Assembly: GCF_036621135.1 (NCBI RefSeq)
Contig: NZ_JAZIBG010000048.1
Coordinates: forward strand, 62,001 to 126,000
Direction of reading: 5' to 3'
DNA from: Aquincola agrisoli
GTDB lineage: Bacteria > Pseudomonadota > Gammaproteobacteria > Burkholderiales > Burkholderiaceae_C
DNA: 64,000 bases
Shown: piece after piece, positions 55,901-61,900 of the stretch
Position numbering within the stretch: the stretch's first letter is position 1
How the letters are laid out: each line of letters opens with the position of its first letter
Notes under the pieces: model-generated
Database searches by the model: none
Seen by the model: the letters and a program-made list of their open reading frames with translations, nothing else
What the model was told of the DNA's origin: nothing
Program-made: the position numbers and the translations under genes

Positions 55901-58900
55901 CGACCAACGTGGTGCTGACGCCCCCGCCGGACCTGGAGGTCTCGTCGATCACGCTGCCGGCGTCGGCGCGGGCCGGCAACACGCTGGAGTTCAGCTACTC
56001 GGTGACGAACTACGGCGCCACCGCGACCGCCGAGTCCTACTGGACCGACACCTTCTACCTGTCGGCCGACGCCGTGCTCGATGCCGGCGACCTCGTGCTC
56101 GGCACACGCGGCCACGGCGGCGTGCTGGGCGTGGACGGCTCGTACGGCGCGACCCCCGGCTTCAAGCTGCCCGACACGCTGGACGGCGCGTACTACCTCA
56201 TCGTCCACACCGACTCGGGCAACCAGGTGTTCGAGGGCTTCGCGGGCGCCAACGGCGACCCGAACGCCAACAACGTCGCCGTCTCGGCGGCGCCGATCGT
56301 GGTCTCGTCGCGCCCGGCCAACCTGGTGATCGAGAGCTTCACCGCCCCAGCCACCGGCGAGGCGGGCAAGCAGATCGTCGTCACCTGGACGCTGCGCAAC
56401 GCCGGCACCGGCGCCACCCAGGCCAACTACTGGATCGACCAGATCATCGCGTCGAACGACGACATCCTCGGCGACGACGACGACATCGTGCTGGCGAGCA
56501 CCTCGCCCGGCGAGATCCTCGCCGCCGGGGCCACGCTGACGCAGTCGGCGGTCGTCTCGCTGCCCTTCGGCATGCAGGGCAACTACAAGCTCTTCCTGCG
56601 CGCCGATGCCACCCAGCAGGTGTTCGAAGGCAGCGGCGAAGGCGACAACGTCGCCTCGCTGCCGCTGACCGTCACGCGCGACACGCCGGACCTGGTCGTG
56701 TCGTCGCTGTCCGCGACCGCGCCGCAGGCCTACGCCGAGCCGATCGTCGTGACCTGGCGCGTCGACAACGAAGGTGACAACCGCACCAACGCCAACTACT
56801 GGAGCGACCGCGTCTGGCTCTCGCGCGACGGCACCCTCGGCAGCGGCGACGTGCTGCTGGGCACCGTGTCGCGCGGCAACCCGCTCGCCGCGGGCGAAGG
56901 CTACGACGCCACCGCGCAGTTTGCGCTTCCCAGCGGCTTCGGCGCCGGCGACTACTTCGTCATCGTCGAGACCGACGTCAACAACCTGGTCACCGAAGGT
57001 ACGGCTGGCGAGGCCAACAACCTGCGCGCCAGCGCCACGCCGATCACCATCCCGCCCGAAGTGCTGGTGCCGGTGCTGCGCCCCGACCTGCGCGTCGAGC
57101 GCGTCGATGCCCCGGCCGAGGCCATCAGCGGCCAGGCGCTGCAGGTGAGCTGGACGGTGCGCAACGACAGCACCGACCCCACCGGCGCCCGCAACTGGTA
57201 CGACGCGGTGTACCTCTCGCGCGACCTGGTGTTCGACCGCGCCACCGACCTCTACCTCGGCTACGCCGACCACGCCGGCGGCCTGGCGGCCGGCGCGAGC
57301 TACACCCAGACCAAGACCTTCACCGTGCCCTACGGGCAATCGGGCCCGTTCTACGTGTTCGTCGTCGCCGACGGCGGCAACGGCCTGCCCGAGCTGGTCG
57401 AGACCAACAACGCCGGCGTCGACAGCGGCTTCACCCAGGTCACGCTCGCGCCGCCGGCCGACCTGCTGGTCGGCGAGATCACGATCCCGGTGAACGCCAT
57501 CCCGGGCCGCGACGCCACCATCACCTACACGGTGACCAACCAGGGCACGAACCCCGCGCTGGGCTCGTGGCGCGACTCGATCTACCTCTCCGCCGACGAC
57601 ACCTGGGACATCGGCGACCTGCTGTTCGGCACCGTGCAGCACAACGGCCCGGTGGCCGGCGGCGCCAGCTACACCGAGGCGCTCACTGCGGCGCTGCCGG
57701 GCCTCACGCCCGGCAACTACCGCGTCATCGTGCGCAGCGACATCCTCAACACCATCGCCGAGAGCAACGAGGGCAACAACGTCTCGGCCAGCCTGGACGC
57801 GGTCGCGATCGACGTGGAGACGCTCGCGCTCGGCACGCCGGCCAGCGGCACCATCGCGACCGGCCAGGCGGTGTTCTACAAGGTCGTCGTCGGCGCCGGC
57901 GAGACCGTGCGCGTCGTGCTCGACAGCGACGGCGAGGACAACGGCAACGAGCTGTACCTGCGCTACGGCAGCATGCCCACCCGCGGCCAGTTCGACCACA
58001 CCGGCCGCGACCCCTTCGTGGCCGACCAGCTCGCGGTGATCCCGACCACCGAGGCCGGCACCTACTACGTGATGCTGTACGGCGCGGACGGCCGCGCCCC
58101 GCGCCCCTACACGCTGACGGCCAGCATCCTGCCGTTCTCGCTGCAGTCGGTGGACCAGGCGGAGGTCGGCAACGGCGGCACCGTCACGCTGCAGGTCGAC
58201 GGCGCCAAGTTCGATGCGCAAACGCAGTTCGCGCTGATCAACGGCGCCGGCGAGAGCATCTTCGGCACGGTCTCGAAGCTGGAGAACAGCAGCCGCGCCT
58301 ACGTCACCTTCGACGCCCGCGGCGCCGCGGCCGGCGCCTACTCGCTGGCGGCCGAGGCGGCCGACGGCACGGTGGCCCTCTACGCCGAGCAGATCCAGGT
58401 CGTCGACGGCGGCGGCGCCGAGATCGTGCGCAGCATCCAGGGGCCGGCCGAGGTCCGCCCCGGCCGCGTCATCCTGGCCAACCTGGTCTACGCCAACGAG
58501 GGCGACGCCGACACGATGGCGCCGCTGTTCATCGTCACCAGCCCGACCGGCACCCGCTTCGGCAGCACGGCCGAGAGCATCGGGCTGTCGAGCTCGGTGC
58601 AGCTGCTGGGCGTGGCGCCCAGCGGCCCGCAGGACATCCTGCGCCCCGGCGACCACCACAGCCTGCCGCTGCTGTTCGAGTCGGTCAACGCGCCGATGAG
58701 CTTCACCACCCGGGTGATCCAGGAGACGAGCACCGAGCCGATCGACTACGCGCTGCTGGAGCAGTCGCTGCGCATGCCCGGCATGACCGACACCGAGTGG
58801 CAGACGCGCTGGCTCACCCAGCTGCAGCCGCGGCTGGGCGGCACCTGGGGCGACTACGTGCGCCTGGTCAACGCGCTGAGCAAGCAGTACTCCACGCCCG

Positions 58901-61900
58901 AGCGCACCCTGTCCGACGTGCGCGAGCTGTTCGACATCGCGTTCACCGAGAACCCCGCGTTCCTCGCCAGCATGAGCTACAGCGGCACGCTGCAGGATGC
59001 CGACACCGGCGCCGCGATGGGCGGCGTCGAGATGGCCGTGTACCGGCAGACCGGCACGACCTACGTCTTCGCCGGCCGCACCACCACCGCGGCCGACGGC
59101 CGCTTCACCCTCGGCTACCTGCAGCCCGGCACCTACACGCTGGCGCTGGGCCGCGTGGTGCCCACCGAGGACGGCGGCACCGACATCGAGCGCCCCTACT
59201 CGTTCGACCTCAACCGCAACGGCATCGCCGACGCGGCGAGCCCCGTCTTCACGATCACCGAGGCCACCGACATCGCCGGCGCGGCGCTGTACGCCCGCCT
59301 CACGCCGGTGGAGCCGACGCCGGAGAACGTCGACCTGGCGCCCGCCATGGCGACCGACGCCAGCGGCCTGTCGCACATGGTCTGGACACGCGACGGCGTG
59401 TTCTGGCACGCCGTCAACGACGGCACGGGCTGGAAGGACGCGCAGCCGCTGCCCGGCAACGTGGCCGGCGACGGCCTGCAGCTCGCGGCCGACCCGCGGC
59501 TGATCGACGGCAACCGCGAGGGCCTGCTCGCCACCTGGCGCCAGGGCGAGGGCAACGCCGCCGAGGTCTACTACAGCGTGGGCGCGCGGCAGCCCGACGG
59601 CACCTGGCAATGGACCGCCGCCGCCAAGCTGACCGACAACGCGCAGTTCGACGGCGCATATGCCATCGGCATCGGCGCCGACGGCAAGCCGGTGCTGATG
59701 GTGCAGCGCAAGGACGCCACCAACCCGAACGACGACTTCGACCTGTACGGCGGCGAGACGGCGATCCAGGACCCGGTGTTCGTCGACGTCATCGCGCAGC
59801 AGATGGAAGAGCTGCGGGTGCTGCTCGACGCGATGTCCGATGCCGAACTGGAAGCGATGGGCGTGCACCGCATCCGCTTCTCGAAGAGCATCGGCAACGT
59901 CAACCTCGGGCCGCTGGGCTCGGTCAAGTCGGAGATCCGCGTCGACCTGCAGGCGCAGATCGACTGCACGCTGATCTTCCGCGGCAACGGCGCCTTCAAG
60001 TTCGACATCAACATCGGCGGCGTCAAGACGGAGATCGAAGGCCGCGCGGGCGGCGACGTGCGCTACGTGGCGGACCACGACACCTGCGTCTACGTGTTCA
60101 AGAGCGCGCGCATCAACGCGCAGGTCTCGGGCGCGGTCAACGTGCCGCTGTCCTTCATCCCGGTGGTCGGTACCGCGCTGACCGCCATGGGCGTGAAAGG
60201 GCGCTTCGAGGTCGCCGCGGGCGGCAACCTGGTCTGGGACGCCGGCGCGGACTTCCCCGGCTGGTGGTCGAGCGGCAGCGGCAGCTTCCGCGGCTCGGTC
60301 GGCCTGAACTGGGAAGGCAGCATCCCCTTCACCGGCCTCGAGGCCGTGGTGCGCGCGCTGATCAACGTCAACGGCAAGTGGGACGACCAGGGCCTGGGCA
60401 TGCGCGAGCCGCCCATCTCCGGCACGATCCTCGTGCGCGTCAAGCACAACTGGTTCTTCGGCGGCTCCGGCTGGACCGAATACACCTACACCTACCCCGG
60501 CTCCGACATGGGCAGCACCGGGATGGACGGCGACCTGCTGACGCTGGACGACGCCATCTTCGCGGGCAACGCCTACGACACGGCCATCAGCTTCGGCTTC
60601 GACCCGCGCGCCACCGGCACGCTGAACGACTACACCGGCGCCGGCGAGACCGCCATCACCTCCAACCTGCAGAGCGAGGGCGAACCCGTCATCGCCGAAA
60701 GCCCGACGGGCGAACTGTGGGCGGCGTGGGCGTCGGAAGACGGCGTGCACGTCGCCCGCCACCAGAACGGCGCCTGGCAGCCCGCCTCGCTGGTCCCCGG
60801 CAGCGGCGGCTACAGCGCGCGCGGCCTGTCGCTGGCCTTCGACGGCAACGGCGACGCGATCGCGCTGTGGAACCGGCTCGACACCTCGGGCCTCACCACG
60901 TCCAGCAGCTCGGCGCAGATCCAGGCCGTGCTCGAAAGCGGCGGCGACCTGGTCTTCGCGCGGTTCAGCGCCGGCGCCTGGAGCGCCCCGCAGGCGCTCA
61001 CCACCGCCGCGGGCGAGGAACAGTCCGCCAAGCTGGTGCGCCTGGCCAACGGCGACGTGCTCGCCGCCTGGACGCTGAGCACCGCCGGCCTCGACGCCTA
61101 CATGCCCAGCGTCACGGTGCAGACCGCGCTGTGGTCGGCCGCGACCGGCACCTGGGGCGCCGTCGAGAACGTGGCCGCCGGCCGCGTGATGGGCGCGCTC
61201 AGCATCAGCCAGCAGGGCGGCAGGCCCGTGCTGGTGTGGGCCGAGGCCGTCAACAGCAGCAACGCGACCGTGCTGCGCTCCAGCACGCGGGAGACCGGCG
61301 GCTGGACCGCCGCGGGCACGCTGCAGATCGCGATCTCGCAGTCGCTCGTCGACGTCGCGCAGGCCCTGGAGGGCGGCTCGACGCTGCCGCCGGCCGACGG
61401 CGACGGCGCGCTGGAGATGGCCGGCCTGCCGCTGCCCTCGCCGCCCGAGGAGTGCTGCGACGAGGAAGACCCGCCGCCGTACGAGCCGGACCCGGTCGTG
61501 CCGCGCGACCCCAACGACATCCTCGGCCCGGCCGGTTTCGGCGAGGAGCGCTGGATCGCCGCGACCGACACGCTCGCCTACACCATCCGCTTCGAGAACG
61601 CGGCCGACGCCGCCGCCCCGGCGCAGGAGGTGGTGGTCACGCAGCAGCTCGACGCCGATCTCGACTGGCGCACCTTCCGCGTCGACGACTTCGGCTTCGG
61701 CGACCAGCGCGTCGAGCTGAGCGGCACCACGGCGTTCTACCAGGCGCGCCTGGACTTCAGCGCCACCAAGGGCTACCTGCTCGACGTGTCGGCCAGCATC
61801 GACACCGCCACCGGCATCGTCACGTGGCGGCTGACCACGCTCGATCCGGCGACGGGCGAGCTGCCGGTCGATGCGCAGCTCGGCTTCCTGCCGCCCAACC

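Noticed and set aside
47808..56777. Plus-strand open frame of 2,989 codons in another phase
   Set aside because: Arg/His/Gly-rich shadow of the giant gene with no motif; same codon-bias explanation.
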